From Pseudomonadota bacterium (GTDB lineage Bacteria > Myxococcota_A > UBA796 > SXON01): a stretch of DNA of 64,000 nt. This document shows, piece by piece, positions 50,719 to 59,412 of the stretch (the stretch's first letter is position 1; each line of letters starts with the position of its first letter). The stretch is from contig JAUXTN010000203.1 in assembly GCA_030684355.1 (NCBI GenBank), positions 1 to 64,000 of the forward strand. The letters run 5' to 3'. Position numbers and translations under genes: made by a program. The notes below the pieces were generated by a model. That model ran no database searches. It was given only the letters and a program-made list of their open reading frames with translations, and was not told the origin of the DNA.

Positions 50719-51815
50719 GCCGGCCCGTTCCCCATGCCGGAGCGGCCGGTGGCGGCCGGGCACCCCGCCGCGCCCTGGTCGTCGGCAAGCTCTCGCCCCT
50801 CCATCTCGGGCACCAGCTCGTCCTCGACACCGCCCTCGCCGAGTGCGACGAGGTGCGCGTCTTGTCCTGGTCCCTGCCCGAGCTTCCCGGGTGCGAGGCC
50901 CCGCGGCGCCGCCACTGGCTCGACGCGCTCTACGGAGTCCGCCTCGCGGGGGTCGCGGTCCTCGATCCGGCCCGCCCGGACCCCGCCGTGCCGCCCCTGC
51001 CCGCCAACGACGCCCCCGAGGAGGAGCCCCGGGCCTTCGTCGCCGCCCTCCTGCGGGCCTGGGGCTGGCCGGTGGACGTGGTCTACACCAGCGAGAGCTA
51101 CGGCGACGGGTTCGCCGCCGCGCTCACCCGCGCGCTCGGCCACCCGGTGACCCACCGCCGCGTCGACCTCGGCCGTGTCGCCATCCCCGTGTCCGGCACC
51201 GCCCTGCGCGCCGACCCGCACGGGCTCCGCCACTTCCTCGCGCCCGTCGTGTACGCCGACTTCGTCACCACCGTCGCGTTCGTCGGCGCCGAGTCCACCG
51301 GGAAGACCACCCTCGCCGAGCGGCTGGCGGCCGAGCTCGACACCACCTGCGTCCCCGAGTACGGACGCACCTTGTGGGAGGCCCAGGGCGGGCTCGCCGA
51401 GGCCGACTTCGTCGACATCGGGCGCACGCACGTCGCGTGGACCGAGGCACGGCGCCGCGAAGCCCGACGCTGGCTCTTCGTGGACACGACGCCGCTCACG
51501 ACGGCCGTGTTCGCGGCGATGTGGCACGGGCGCGTGGATCCGGCGCTCGCGGCCCTCGCCCGGGAGACCCGCTACGACCACCTGTTCCTCTGCGAGCCGG
51601 ACTTCGGGTTCGTGCAGGACGGCACCCGCAGCGATCCCGGGTTCCAACAGCGCATGCAGGCCCACTACCGCGTCGTGCTGGCGGTCCTCGGCGTGCCCTA
51701 CACCGTGCTCGCGGGGCCGCTGGAGGACCGCCTGCGCGTCGTGCGCGAGACGATCGGGGCCGGCGCCCGCGGCGAGGGGGCGCCGCCGGTGGCGCCGCTC
51801 TCCGAACGATCGTAG
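50715..51815 (+). CDS. nadR: NadR-type NMN adenylyltransferase/ribosylnicotinamide kinase
   Basis: 366 residues from a GTG at 50715 in a GTGA overlap with pnuC. N-terminal nucleotidyltransferase domain: VVGKLSPLHLGHQLVLDTAL (HxGH) and SWSLPELPGCEA, then VYTSESYGDGFA as in NMN adenylyltransferase. C-terminal ribosylnicotinamide kinase: FVGAESTGKTTLAERLAAEL (P-loop, about residues 192-199), DTTPLTTAVFAAMWHG and DHLFLCEPDFGFVQDG. The DNA-binding helix-turn-helix of enteric NadR is absent, so it is an enzyme only, as in Haemophilus. Produces NAD from imported nicotinamide riboside. Confidence 0.93.
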   Translation: MSRPVPHAGAAGGGRAPRRALVVGKLSPLHLGHQLVLDTALAECDEVRVLSWSLPELPGCEAPRRRHWLDALYGVRLAGVAVLDPARPDPAVPPLPANDAPEEEPRAFVAALLRAWGWPVDVVYTSESYGDGFAAALTRALGHPVTHRRVDLGRVAIPVSGTALRADPHGLRHFLAPVVYADFVTTVAFVGAESTGKTTLAERLAAELDTTCVPEYGRTLWEAQGGLAEADFVDIGRTHVAWTEARRREARRWLFVDTTPLTTAVFAAMWHGRVDPALAALARETRYDHLFLCEPDFGFVQDGTRSDPGFQQRMQAHYRVVLAVLGVPYTVLAGPLEDRLRVVRETIGAGARGEGAPPVAPLSERS

Positions 51816-51824
51816 GGGAGCCCC

Positions 51825-52760
51825 ATGCACCGCCGTCGCGTCCTGCAGCTCGTAGCGTTGAGCGCCGCCGGCATCGTGACAACCTGTGTCGGGCAGCGGG
51901 GGCGGGGGGTGCCTAGGCTCTCGGCGCCAAGCTCGGAGCCCACCATGCCGACCCCCACCTCGCCCCTGTCACCTTCGCCCCTGTCGACGCCCTCCGCCGC
52001 GCGGATGCCCGTGCTCTTCATCGGCCACGGTGCGCCGCCGCTCGTCGACTTCCCCGATTGGGTGGCCTCCCTCGCCGCGTGGGGCACCGCACTGCCACGG
52101 CCGCGCGCCATCCTCATGGTGTCCGCGCATTGGGAGGGCGCGCCGGTCACGCTCGGCGCCACGCGCACGGTGCCGCTCGTGTACGACTTCTACAACTTCC
52201 CGGCCCGCTACTACCAGGCGAAGTACCCCGCGCCGGGCGCCCCCGAGCTCGCCGTTCGGGTGCGGGCGCTCCTCGGAGACGCCGGCGAGCCCACCGCCGA
52301 CGCCCCGGAGCGTGGCCTCGATCACGGCGCCTACGTGCCGCTGATGGTCATGTACCCGGGTGCCGACGTGCCCGTGCTCCAGGTGTCCATGCCCTCGCTC
52401 GACCCCACGCGGCTCTACGCGCTCGGTCGCAAGCTCGCGCCCCTGCGGGACGAGGGCGTGCTCATCGTGGGGAGCGGGTTCATCACCCACAACCTCGGGG
52501 CCGGCTTCGGCGAGACCACCCCCGCGTGGGCGTCGGAGTACGACCGATGGACCGCCGAGACGCTCACCCAGCGTGACGACGACGCCCTCGTCGACTTCAT
52601 GAAGCGCGCCCCCGCCGCGCGCATGGCGCACCCCCGCACCGAGCACTTCGTGCCCCTCGTGCTCGCGGCCGGCGCGGCCCACGGCGGCGAGCGCCCGACC
52701 TTCCCGGTCGACGGGTTCTGGTTCGGGAACTTCAGCAAGCGGTCGGTGCAGTTCGGGTGA
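51825..52760 (+). CDS. DODA-type extradiol dioxygenase (YgiD-like) with signal-like N-terminus
   Basis: 311 residues from the ATG at 51825, which has GGAG five bases upstream. Residues 1-22 (HRRRVLQLVALSAAG) resemble a Tat-like or secretory signal, and VTTC could be a lipobox; a second ATG at 51945 with its own GGAG would remove it. The catalytic domain has LFIGHGAPPLVD, VSAHWEG, LDHGAYVPLMVMYP, HNLG and HFVPL, the zinc/iron ligands of 4,5-DOPA extradiol dioxygenases. Family members are usually cytoplasmic, so the possible signal is notable. Same strand as nadR, 9 bp away. Confidence 0.88.
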   Translation: MHRRRVLQLVALSAAGIVTTCVGQRGRGVPRLSAPSSEPTMPTPTSPLSPSPLSTPSAARMPVLFIGHGAPPLVDFPDWVASLAAWGTALPRPRAILMVSAHWEGAPVTLGATRTVPLVYDFYNFPARYYQAKYPAPGAPELAVRVRALLGDAGEPTADAPERGLDHGAYVPLMVMYPGADVPVLQVSMPSLDPTRLYALGRKLAPLRDEGVLIVGSGFITHNLGAGFGETTPAWASEYDRWTAETLTQRDDDALVDFMKRAPAARMAHPRTEHFVPLVLAAGAAHGGERPTFPVDGFWFGNFSKRSVQFG

Positions 52761-52763
52761 GCC

Positions 52764-53234
52764 CTACCCCGCCGTCGGGAGCGCCCGTTTCATTTCGCTG
52801 ATCACGCGGTCGAACATGTTGGCGAAGCGCACCCGGTCCTGCGGCGTCAGCGGCGAGGGCCCCCCGGTGAACGTGAAGCCGCCGCGGAGCATCTCGTTCA
52901 TCTCGCGCGCGGCGAGCTTGCCCTCGATCGTGCCGGTGTCGAACTGCTGGCCGCGAAAGTCGAGGCATCGGGCGCCGGCCGCGAGGGCGTCGGCGGCGAG
53001 CGGGAGATCGGCGGTGAGGACGAGGTCACCGGGGGCGGCGCGGCGCGCGATGATGGCATCGGCCTCGTCGGGCCCGGCGGGCGCCAGGATGACGTACACG
53101 CCCTTCTTGGGCTTGATGCCGACGCTCCGGTTGGACACGAAGTAGACGGGGAAGCCCACGCGGAGCGCGCCGCGCTCGATGACGTCCTTCATCGGGCAGG
53201 CGTCGGCGTCGACGTAGATGGAGGGAATCGGCAT
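52764..53234 (-). CDS. yaiI: YaiI/YqxD (DUF188) family protein
   Basis: 156 residues beginning IYVDADACPMKDVIERGALR, the strict DUF188 opening; the metal-binding aspartates in VDADACP and the TADLPLAADALAAGA segment are present, and RGQQFDTGTIEGKLAAREMNEMLR matches the family. A PIN-domain-like fold with predicted nuclease activity, unproven. Convergent with the dioxygenase gene (3 bp between). Start at 53234 from the open frame in family position. Confidence 0.92.
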   Translation of the reverse strand: MPIPSIYVDADACPMKDVIERGALRVGFPVYFVSNRSVGIKPKKGVYVILAPAGPDEADAIIARRAAPGDLVLTADLPLAADALAAGARCLDFRGQQFDTGTIEGKLAAREMNEMLRGGFTFTGGPSPLTPQDRVRFANMFDRVISEMKRALPTAG

Positions 53235-53306
53235 TCGCGAGGCTAACCCGGGGTGCGACCGAACCGGCGCCGTCGTGGGTGCGCGCCGGGCGGCGTATGC
53301 TTCGGC

Positions 53307-54779
53307 GTGCGCGTGCCTGCCCTCTACATCCTCGTCGCCATCGGCCTCTCCGGGTGTGCGCCGGCCGCCGACCCCGCGCGCCCGCCCGACCTCGTGGTCG
53401 TCTCGCTCGACACGCTGCGCGCGGACCGCCTCGGGGCCTATGGCAACCGGGACGGACTGACCCCGAGCCTCGACCGGTTTGCGTCCGAGGCCGTGCTCTT
53501 CGAGCACGCGTACACCCAAGCCACGAACACCGGCCCCGCCCACGCGAGCCTCTTCACGAGCCGCTATGCGAGCGAGCAGGACGCGGGCGTGCGCAAGCCG
53601 GCCATCGCGCCGGAGACCAAGACCCTCGCCGAGGTGCTGGACGCCTACGGGTGGGACACCGCCGCGTTCGTCGGCGGCGGGGACCTCGCGCCGGAGATGG
53701 GCATCGGGCGCGGGTTCGGCACCTGGTCGAGCAAGGTCGACTTCGGCAGCTTGTGGCACACGACGCCGCTCGCGCTCTCCTGGCTCGACCAACGCCCGGC
53801 GGGCGCGGCACCGAGCCTCCTGTTCGTGCATGGCTACGACGTGCACATGCCCTATCTGAAGCCGACGCCGTTCGGTTACACCCGCGCGGACAAGGACGCC
53901 GTGGGGCCGGGGCAGGACGCCGTCCGCTCCACCACCGAGCGGATGTTGGATGGTTGGTTCCACGGCGGCATGAGCGGCCTCATGCACGCCGAGACGAGCG
54001 AGGTGCGCCCGCGCTCTCCGGACGCCCGCGCCCGCACGTTGGCCGTCGCCCGCACCGACAGGGTGCCGCCGCGCGAGGCCGCCGCCACCGACCTCGCGTT
54101 GGTGCGCGGCGTGTACGACGGCAGTGTCACCTACGCGGACGCGATGTTCGGCCTCCTGATGGCCGGCCTCCAGGACCGCGGCGTGCTCGATCGCTCCGTG
54201 GTGGTCGTGCTCTCCGACCATGGGGAGCAGCTCGGCGAGGACGGCGTGTTCCACCACTCGTGGGGGGTCAGCGACGCGGAGGCCCACGTCGTGCTCATGG
54301 TCCGGCTCCCCGGCGGGGCGGAGGGGGGCCGGCGGGTGACCGGGCAGGTCGGGCTCATCGACGTGATGCCGACCTTGTTGGAGCTCGTCGGCGCGGCGCC
54401 CCCGGCGCGCATCCACGGCCAGTCGTTCGCGGCGGGGCTCCGGGGCGAGCCGTTCGCCGGGCGCCCGGTCGCGTGGACCCAGGGCGGGCGCGACTTCATG
54501 TTGCTCGGGGCCCGCACGCCGGCCGGGCGCCTCGTCTACAGCGGGATGCCCGCCCGATCGCCGGTCGCCGCCGAGCTCGTCGAGACCGCCGCGCTCCCCG
54601 GCCCAAGCTTCACGGCGCACGGCAGCCTCGACGCCGCCGCCCAGGGTGCCCTGCGCGGCGAGATGGCCCCGTGGCTGCGCACGCTCTCGCCCGCCCCTGC
54701 CCAACAGGACGACGCGACCCTCCCCGACGCCCTCCGCGCCTCGCTGCGCGCCCACGGGTATTGGGACGTGCAACCATGA
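53307..54779 (+). CDS. Sulfatase-fold lipoprotein with Thr at the nucleophile position
   Basis: 490 residues from the GTG at 53307 (a second GTG at 53313 is possible). Signal with lipobox LSGC. Alkaline phosphatase/sulfatase superfamily: VVSLDTLRADRLGAYG (metal Asp), the active-site loop ATNTGPAHASLFTSRYA, and VLSDHGEQLGED (metal Asp/His). In sulfatases the loop is C/S-x-P-x-R; here it is T-G-P-A-H, so no formylglycine can form; Thr at this place is seen in lipoteichoic acid synthase-like phosphotransferases. So the reaction is more likely phosphate-ester or phosphotransfer chemistry than sulfate hydrolysis. Coupled to the next gene by a 4-bp ATGA overlap. Confidence 0.85.
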   Translation: MRVPALYILVAIGLSGCAPAADPARPPDLVVVSLDTLRADRLGAYGNRDGLTPSLDRFASEAVLFEHAYTQATNTGPAHASLFTSRYASEQDAGVRKPAIAPETKTLAEVLDAYGWDTAAFVGGGDLAPEMGIGRGFGTWSSKVDFGSLWHTTPLALSWLDQRPAGAAPSLLFVHGYDVHMPYLKPTPFGYTRADKDAVGPGQDAVRSTTERMLDGWFHGGMSGLMHAETSEVRPRSPDARARTLAVARTDRVPPREAAATDLALVRGVYDGSVTYADAMFGLLMAGLQDRGVLDRSVVVVLSDHGEQLGEDGVFHHSWGVSDAEAHVVLMVRLPGGAEGGRRVTGQVGLIDVMPTLLELVGAAPPARIHGQSFAAGLRGEPFAGRPVAWTQGGRDFMLLGARTPAGRLVYSGMPARSPVAAELVETAALPGPSFTAHGSLDAAAQGALRGEMAPWLRTLSPAPAQQDDATLPDALRASLRAHGYWDVQP

Positions 54780-55441
54780 TCCTCTGGTGGATGCTGGCGT
54801 GCACCGACGCGCCGACCGGCCCGTGGACCCGCGAGGCGGCGCTCGCCCCCCAACTGGCGCGCATGGACCTCGACCGTGACGGCCGGATCATCGGGCCCGA
54901 ATACGAGCACGTGCGGTACGCGGGGGCGTTCTTCCCGGCGGTCGACACCGACCACGACGGGTTCTTCAGCGTCGCCGAGTTGGACACGCTCACGACGGGG
55001 CAGGACCCGGTGACGTTCTTCCTCGGGTTGACACGGATGCAGGAGGGGCCGCAGGGCCGCGGGGGCATGCAAGGGGGCATGCAAGGGGGGCCGCCGGGCA
55101 TGGGGCGGCCCGGCGGGGGCGCTCCGGGCGGGTTCCAGGGGCCCTCCGGGCCCGGTGCGGGTCCGAGCGCGGGTCCCGGCGCGTCGATCCAAGCGGGCGC
55201 CGCGCCGAGCGCCGGCCCCCCGGGCCACGCCGCGGTCTGGACCGCCCTGATGCTGCTGCGGGAGGAGGTCCTGGCCCGGGATCCCGGGGCGTCCGTCCCC
55301 TCCTCCGAGGAGATCGCCGCGGTGGAGGCCGCCGGGGGCTTCGACACCCCCGCCGCGCACGCCGCGCTCACGACGCTGGAAACCGCCTCGACGCGGCTCG
55401 GCCTCGGGTTTCCGGCATCCCTCCGGGCGACGGCGCCGTAG
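54776..55441 (+). CDS. EF-hand lipoprotein
   Basis: 221 residues from the ATG at 54776, overlapping the sulfatase-fold stop by 4 bp. Signal of only nine residues before lipobox Cys9 (MILWWMLAC), unusually short. Two EF-hand loops, DLDRDGRIIGPEYE and DTDHDGFFSVAELD, give a calcium-binding pair at residues about 30-75. A long Gly/Met/Gln/Pro-rich linker (GGMQGG repeats) follows, then a helical C-terminus. Together with its partner it makes a secreted pair with calcium on one and a metal-dependent hydrolase on the other. Confidence 0.82.
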   Translation: MILWWMLACTDAPTGPWTREAALAPQLARMDLDRDGRIIGPEYEHVRYAGAFFPAVDTDHDGFFSVAELDTLTTGQDPVTFFLGLTRMQEGPQGRGGMQGGMQGGPPGMGRPGGGAPGGFQGPSGPGAGPSAGPGASIQAGAAPSAGPPGHAAVWTALMLLREEVLARDPGASVPSSEEIAAVEAAGGFDTPAAHAALTTLETASTRLGLGFPASLRATAP

Positions 55442-55456
55442 CGCGGCGCGCCCTGG

Positions 55457-56224
55457 CTACTCCGGCCGGACCCCGATCTCCTGGAGCATCTCCGCTCGAT
55501 CGAGCGTGATCCGGTTGTAGCTCACCCGGAAGGCCGCCCGTTGATTGGGAGACAGGTTCCAAGCGAGCCGCGTGCGCTCCCACCAGCCGAGCTTCCTCGC
55601 GTGGGCGAGGAGCGCGAGCAGGAACGCGAACGTGCGGAAGTCCAGGTAGCCCGCCTGCTGCTTCTCCCACCCCGACGCGAGGCCGTCGCTGACCCCCCGG
55701 AACTGCCACGCCGCGTTCGTCGTCAGGACGCCGAAGCCCAGGTAGACCGTGGTGAGGTCGGTCAGGAGCTCCTCGGCGTCCCGATTGTCCTGTTGGACCC
55801 CGACGGTGTCCCGCCACGCGTGCGCGGTCTCGTGCGCGAGCACCGCCACCAGGCTCTCCGGCCGGTGGTTGAAATTGGCGTCCACGCCGAATTCGTAGGT
55901 CCCGCCGTCGCGCCCCATGTACCAGCCGGCGGCCCCGTTGCGGTGGCGGGCGGCCGCGCCGCTCCAGCCCGCGATGGTGGTGTCCGGCTCGCGGTCGACC
56001 TCGGCCCGGACCCGCGCGTCGGGGAGGCCCGCATAGGCGAGCAGGCGACGGAGGATCCGCTCCACGCCGGCCTCGTCGGGGGTCCACGGGTCGGGAAAGA
56101 ACGCGGGCGCGGGGAGCACCAGCGGGCGCGTCAGGAGGGGGTCCACGCCCCGCCGGCGCACGAGATCACCGAGCGCCGCCAGGGCCCATTGCTGCTCGTC
56201 GGCCGTCGGGAGGAGGAGGGACAT
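55457..56224 (-). CDS. Putative zinc metalloprotease (HETAH)
   Basis: 255 residues. VAVLAHETAHAWRDTVG gives HExxH, and DAEELLTDLTTVYLGFGV a possible third ligand, so it looks like a small zinc peptidase of unassigned family. The N-terminal half is a mixed alpha/beta domain with WYMGRDGGTYEFGVDANFNH just ahead of the motif. No signal peptide or membrane segment seen. The gene follows the small MopE-like lipoprotein gene on the same strand by only 8 bp, so they are co-transcribed. Confidence 0.72.
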   Translation of the reverse strand: MSLLLPTADEQQWALAALGDLVRRRGVDPLLTRPLVLPAPAFFPDPWTPDEAGVERILRRLLAYAGLPDARVRAEVDREPDTTIAGWSGAAARHRNGAAGWYMGRDGGTYEFGVDANFNHRPESLVAVLAHETAHAWRDTVGVQQDNRDAEELLTDLTTVYLGFGVLTTNAAWQFRGVSDGLASGWEKQQAGYLDFRTFAFLLALLAHARKLGWWERTRLAWNLSPNQRAAFRVSYNRITLDRAEMLQEIGVRPE

Positions 56225-56232
56225 CGCCCCTC

Positions 56233-56850
56233 CTACTCACACACCGCGTCCCCGTCCGCGCAGTCCTGGTCGATCCCGTCTCCGCAGGTGTCCTCGGCCT
56301 CCGGGTGGATCGCCGGGTCGGTCTCGTCGCAGTCGCCGGGCTCGGTCGTCCAGCCCTCCGGCATCGTGCAGCCGATGTTGTCGATGTCGCCGTTGCCGTA
56401 GCCGTCGCCGTCGAGGTCCTCGAAGGACAGGATGATGTCGGTCGCGCCTTCGTCCACCCGCCCGTCGCAGTCGTTGTCGACCTCGTCGCACACCTCCGGG
56501 TTCTCGGGGAACGCGGCGGCCTGGGTGTCGTCACAGTCGGTCGAGTCGGCCACCGTGCCGGCGGGTTGGTCGCAAGCCAGGACACCCGCCTCGAGGTCGC
56601 CGTACCCGTCGCCGTCGGTGTCCGCGTACCAGGCGCCGACGCCCTCGCCGTCGTCGTCGGTGACGCCGTCGCAGTCGTTGTCGACGCCGTCGCATTCCTC
56701 GTCCGCTTCGGGGTTCACCGCGGCGTCGCTGTCATCGCAGTCGTCGGTGCCCGCGAAGCCGTCCTTGTCACGATCGACCCCCGCGATGGGCGCCGGCGGC
56801 TCGTCGGAGCCGCAGCCGGGGAGCAGGAGCGCGAGGAGCAGCACGAACAC
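56233..56850 (-). CDS. Small MopE-like metal-binding lipoprotein
   Basis: 205 residues from a GTG at 56850 with GGAG five bases upstream; the frame is open 26 codons further up. Signal ends in lipobox LLPGC. Then four units of the kind DCDDSDAAVNPEADEECDGVDNDCDG, the MopE-like signature, separated by YADTDGDGYGD segments. No FG-GAP domain, unlike the larger members here. First gene of a unit with the HETAH protease. Confidence 0.85.
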   Translation of the reverse strand: MFVLLLALLLPGCGSDEPPAPIAGVDRDKDGFAGTDDCDDSDAAVNPEADEECDGVDNDCDGVTDDDGEGVGAWYADTDGDGYGDLEAGVLACDQPAGTVADSTDCDDTQAAAFPENPEVCDEVDNDCDGRVDEGATDIILSFEDLDGDGYGNGDIDNIGCTMPEGWTTEPGDCDETDPAIHPEAEDTCGDGIDQDCADGDAVCE

Positions 56851-56964
56851 GGGATCTCCGGAGCAGGAAGGCCACGGTATGCCACGGGCGGCCGCGTAAG
56901 CGCGGTGACATTCGCGCGCGATTGTCAAAAATCTGCGCTATCGTCGGGGGACCCCGGACCCGCC

Positions 56965-59328
56965 ATGCTCTTCGTCCTGCTCGCAGCCTGCTCACCCGGC
57001 CAGATCTCGCTCGGCGACAAGGACTCCGGCGGGGTCGACACCGCGCCCGTCCTGGGCGACGACGACGGCGACGGGTTCGCGTCCCTCGAGATGGGCGGGG
57101 AAGACTGCGACGATCTCGACCCCCTCGTGAACCCCGACGCGACGGAGAGCTGGTACGACAACATCGACCAGGACTGCGACAATTGGTCGGACTTCGACCA
57201 GGATCGCGACGGCGAGGACCTCACCGGCTTCGGGCCGGACTGCGACGACACGGACCCCGCGATCCGCACCACGGCCACCGAGACCCGCGACCTCTCCGAC
57301 GAGGATTGCGATGGCCTCGTGGACGAGACCTTCATCGTCTCCGGTGCGATCGTCGTCTCCGAGGTGATGCAACATCCCCTCGCCGCGAGTGACAGCGAGG
57401 GCGAGTGGTTCGAGCTCCAGAACACCGACACCGAGGCCATCGATCTGAAGGGTTGGGTGATTCGCGGTGACGACGGGGACACCATCACCGTCGCGCGCTC
57501 GCTCGTCGTGCCCGCGGGCGAGCAGGTCGTCCTCGGCGCCAGCGAGAACACGGGCCTCAACGGCGGGATCGACGTGGACTACGTCTACGATCGCACCACC
57601 CTCTCGCTCTCCTCCGAGGACACCCTGTTCCTCTCGGTCGACGGCGCCACCATCTTCGACATCGAGTGGACCGCCGCGTGGGGCACCGGCGACGGCGCCT
57701 CCTGGTCGCTCGACCCCGACCACGACGTCGTCGTGGACGCCCGCCAGTTCGACTACTGGTGCCTCTCCACGTCCGCGCTCCCCTCGGGCGACTTCGGCAG
57801 CCCCGGCGCCACCAACGACGACTGCGGCAAGATCGACGAGGACGGCGACAGCTACTCGGCCGACGAGGGCGACTGCGACGACGGCGACGACGGCGTGAGC
57901 CCCCGCGCGGACGACGTGTGGGACGGCATCGACAACGACTGCTCCGGCGCGACGGACGACGGCGACATCGACGACATCACCGCCGGCTACGTGGACGGCG
58001 CCTCCGCCAACGGCTCGCTCTCCGTGCACGCCGGCCTCGGCCTCGGCGACGTGACCGGCAGCGGCCGCCCCGACCTGCTCGTCGGCGGCGCGCTCCAGAA
58101 CAGCTACTCGGGCGCGGTCTACGTCATCCCCGGGGACGACCACACCAGCCTCGGTGGCACGGTCAGCTCCTACGACAGCGCCTCGTACAGCGGCTCGACC
58201 TACGGCTACTTCGGCGCCACCAGCCCGCTCGCGGGGGACAACACCGGCGACGGGCTGCCCGACTTCGTGGCCGCCGGCGGCGGCTACCCCAATGGCAGCG
58301 ACACCGCCGTCGTCCTCTTCGAGGGCGGCAGCGGCGTGTCGGGCGCGCTCGACGTGGACGACGCCGAGCTCGTCATCGTCAACAGCGCGACGGCCGGCGC
58401 CGCCTCCGGCTCCAACCGCGTCCTGACCTACCTCGACATGGACGGCGACGGCATCAACGAGATCGTCTACAGCCAGCCGGACGCCACGGCGTCGACCCGC
58501 TACGCCGCGGGCCGGGTGTCCGTGTTCGACGCGGGGAGCTTGTCGGGCGAGATCGACGTGGACGAGGCCGTCCTCACGATCGACGGCGAGTCGACCTCCG
58601 ACTACCTCGGCTTCGGGCTCGGCGGCGGCGACATCGACGACGACGGCTACGACGACCTCTACGTGGGCGCCCCGGGCGCCGACGACAACGTGACGGACGG
58701 CGGCGCCTGGTACCAGGTCGACGGCGGCACCACGTGGGGCGGCTCCCTGGGCATCGGCAGCGCCGAGGACCGCACGATCGCCGGCGACATAACCTCCGGC
58801 GGCATCGGGTTCGGCGCCCCGGCCATCGCGGACTTCGACAGCGACGGCGACCTCGACTTCGCCATGGGCGGCATGAACACCGACACCGTCGCGGTGTTCT
58901 TCTCCCTCGACGGCCTCTCCGGCTCGCTCGACGCCGAGGACGCCCAGCTCCAGATCGAGGGCGACGGCCCGGGCCGCTTCGGCTTCTCGGTGGTCACGGG
59001 AGACCTCGACGGGGACGGCGTGGCCGACCTCGTGGCGGGCGCCCCGGCCGTGAACTCGGCGTACGCGCAGCCGACGTACTGGTACTACACCCCCGGCAAC
59101 GGCACCGGCCGGGTCTACCTCTTCCCGGGCGCCTCGCTCGGCGAGGGCGAGGCCGAGGCCTCCGACGCCGCGGCGACGGTCGACGGCGAGACCAACGGAG
59201 ACCTCTTCGGCTCCGTCTTCTCCGGCGCCTCCGACATCAACGGCGACGGCACGGACGACCTCCTCGTGGGCGCCCCGCGCGGCGGGACGAGCACGGCGGG
59301 CAGGGTCTACGTGGTGCTCGGCGAGTAG
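56965..59328 (+). CDS. MopE-like/lamin-tail/FG-GAP lipoprotein
   Basis: 787 residues from the ATG at 56965; very short signal ending in the lipobox LLAAC (Cys9). MopE-like DCDD/DxDCDG units occupy residues about 30-120, a lamin-tail domain about 125-285 (IVVSEVMQHPLAASDSEGEWFELQN), a further MopE unit about 290-330, and FG-GAP repeats to the end (GDVTGSGRPDLLVGGA, GDIDDDGYDDLYVGAPG, DLDGDGVADLVAGAPA, DINGDGTDDLLVGAPRG). Same modules as the giant protein at 43-47 kb but a single lamin-tail copy. Divergent from the small MopE-like gene with a 114-bp gap. Confidence 0.9.
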   Translation: MLFVLLAACSPGQISLGDKDSGGVDTAPVLGDDDGDGFASLEMGGEDCDDLDPLVNPDATESWYDNIDQDCDNWSDFDQDRDGEDLTGFGPDCDDTDPAIRTTATETRDLSDEDCDGLVDETFIVSGAIVVSEVMQHPLAASDSEGEWFELQNTDTEAIDLKGWVIRGDDGDTITVARSLVVPAGEQVVLGASENTGLNGGIDVDYVYDRTTLSLSSEDTLFLSVDGATIFDIEWTAAWGTGDGASWSLDPDHDVVVDARQFDYWCLSTSALPSGDFGSPGATNDDCGKIDEDGDSYSADEGDCDDGDDGVSPRADDVWDGIDNDCSGATDDGDIDDITAGYVDGASANGSLSVHAGLGLGDVTGSGRPDLLVGGALQNSYSGAVYVIPGDDHTSLGGTVSSYDSASYSGSTYGYFGATSPLAGDNTGDGLPDFVAAGGGYPNGSDTAVVLFEGGSGVSGALDVDDAELVIVNSATAGAASGSNRVLTYLDMDGDGINEIVYSQPDATASTRYAAGRVSVFDAGSLSGEIDVDEAVLTIDGESTSDYLGFGLGGGDIDDDGYDDLYVGAPGADDNVTDGGAWYQVDGGTTWGGSLGIGSAEDRTIAGDITSGGIGFGAPAIADFDSDGDLDFAMGGMNTDTVAVFFSLDGLSGSLDAEDAQLQIEGDGPGRFGFSVVTGDLDGDGVADLVAGAPAVNSAYAQPTYWYYTPGNGTGRVYLFPGASLGEGEAEASDAAATVDGETNGDLFGSVFSGASDINGDGTDDLLVGAPRGGTSTAGRVYVVLGE

Positions 59329-59342
59329 GGCTCGGCGGGCAG

Positions 59343-59385
59343 GGCTCGGCGAGCCGGGTCCGTAGAGCAGGGTCCGGCGAGCCGG
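59343..59385. terminator. Two GC hairpins between convergent genes
   Basis: GGCTCGGCGAGCC (59343-59355) and CCGGCGAGCCGG (59374-59385) are inverted repeats in the 84-bp gap between two convergent stops, surrounded by short direct repeats of GGGCTCGGCG. They are plausible bidirectional terminators, though without a U-run on either side. Confidence 0.45.
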
Positions 59386-59412
59386 TTGCGTCGAGGACCG
59401 GGGCCGCGCCCG

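Noticed and set aside
53307-54779. True sulfatase matured by the radical SAM enzyme at 20.8 kb
   Set aside because: The nucleophile position is Thr rather than Cys or Ser and the genes are 30 kb apart.
56911-56964. Third copy of the 78-bp repeat near CGCGCGATTGTC
   Set aside because: Only a short stretch resembles copy 1's spacer, without the conserved stem or block order.
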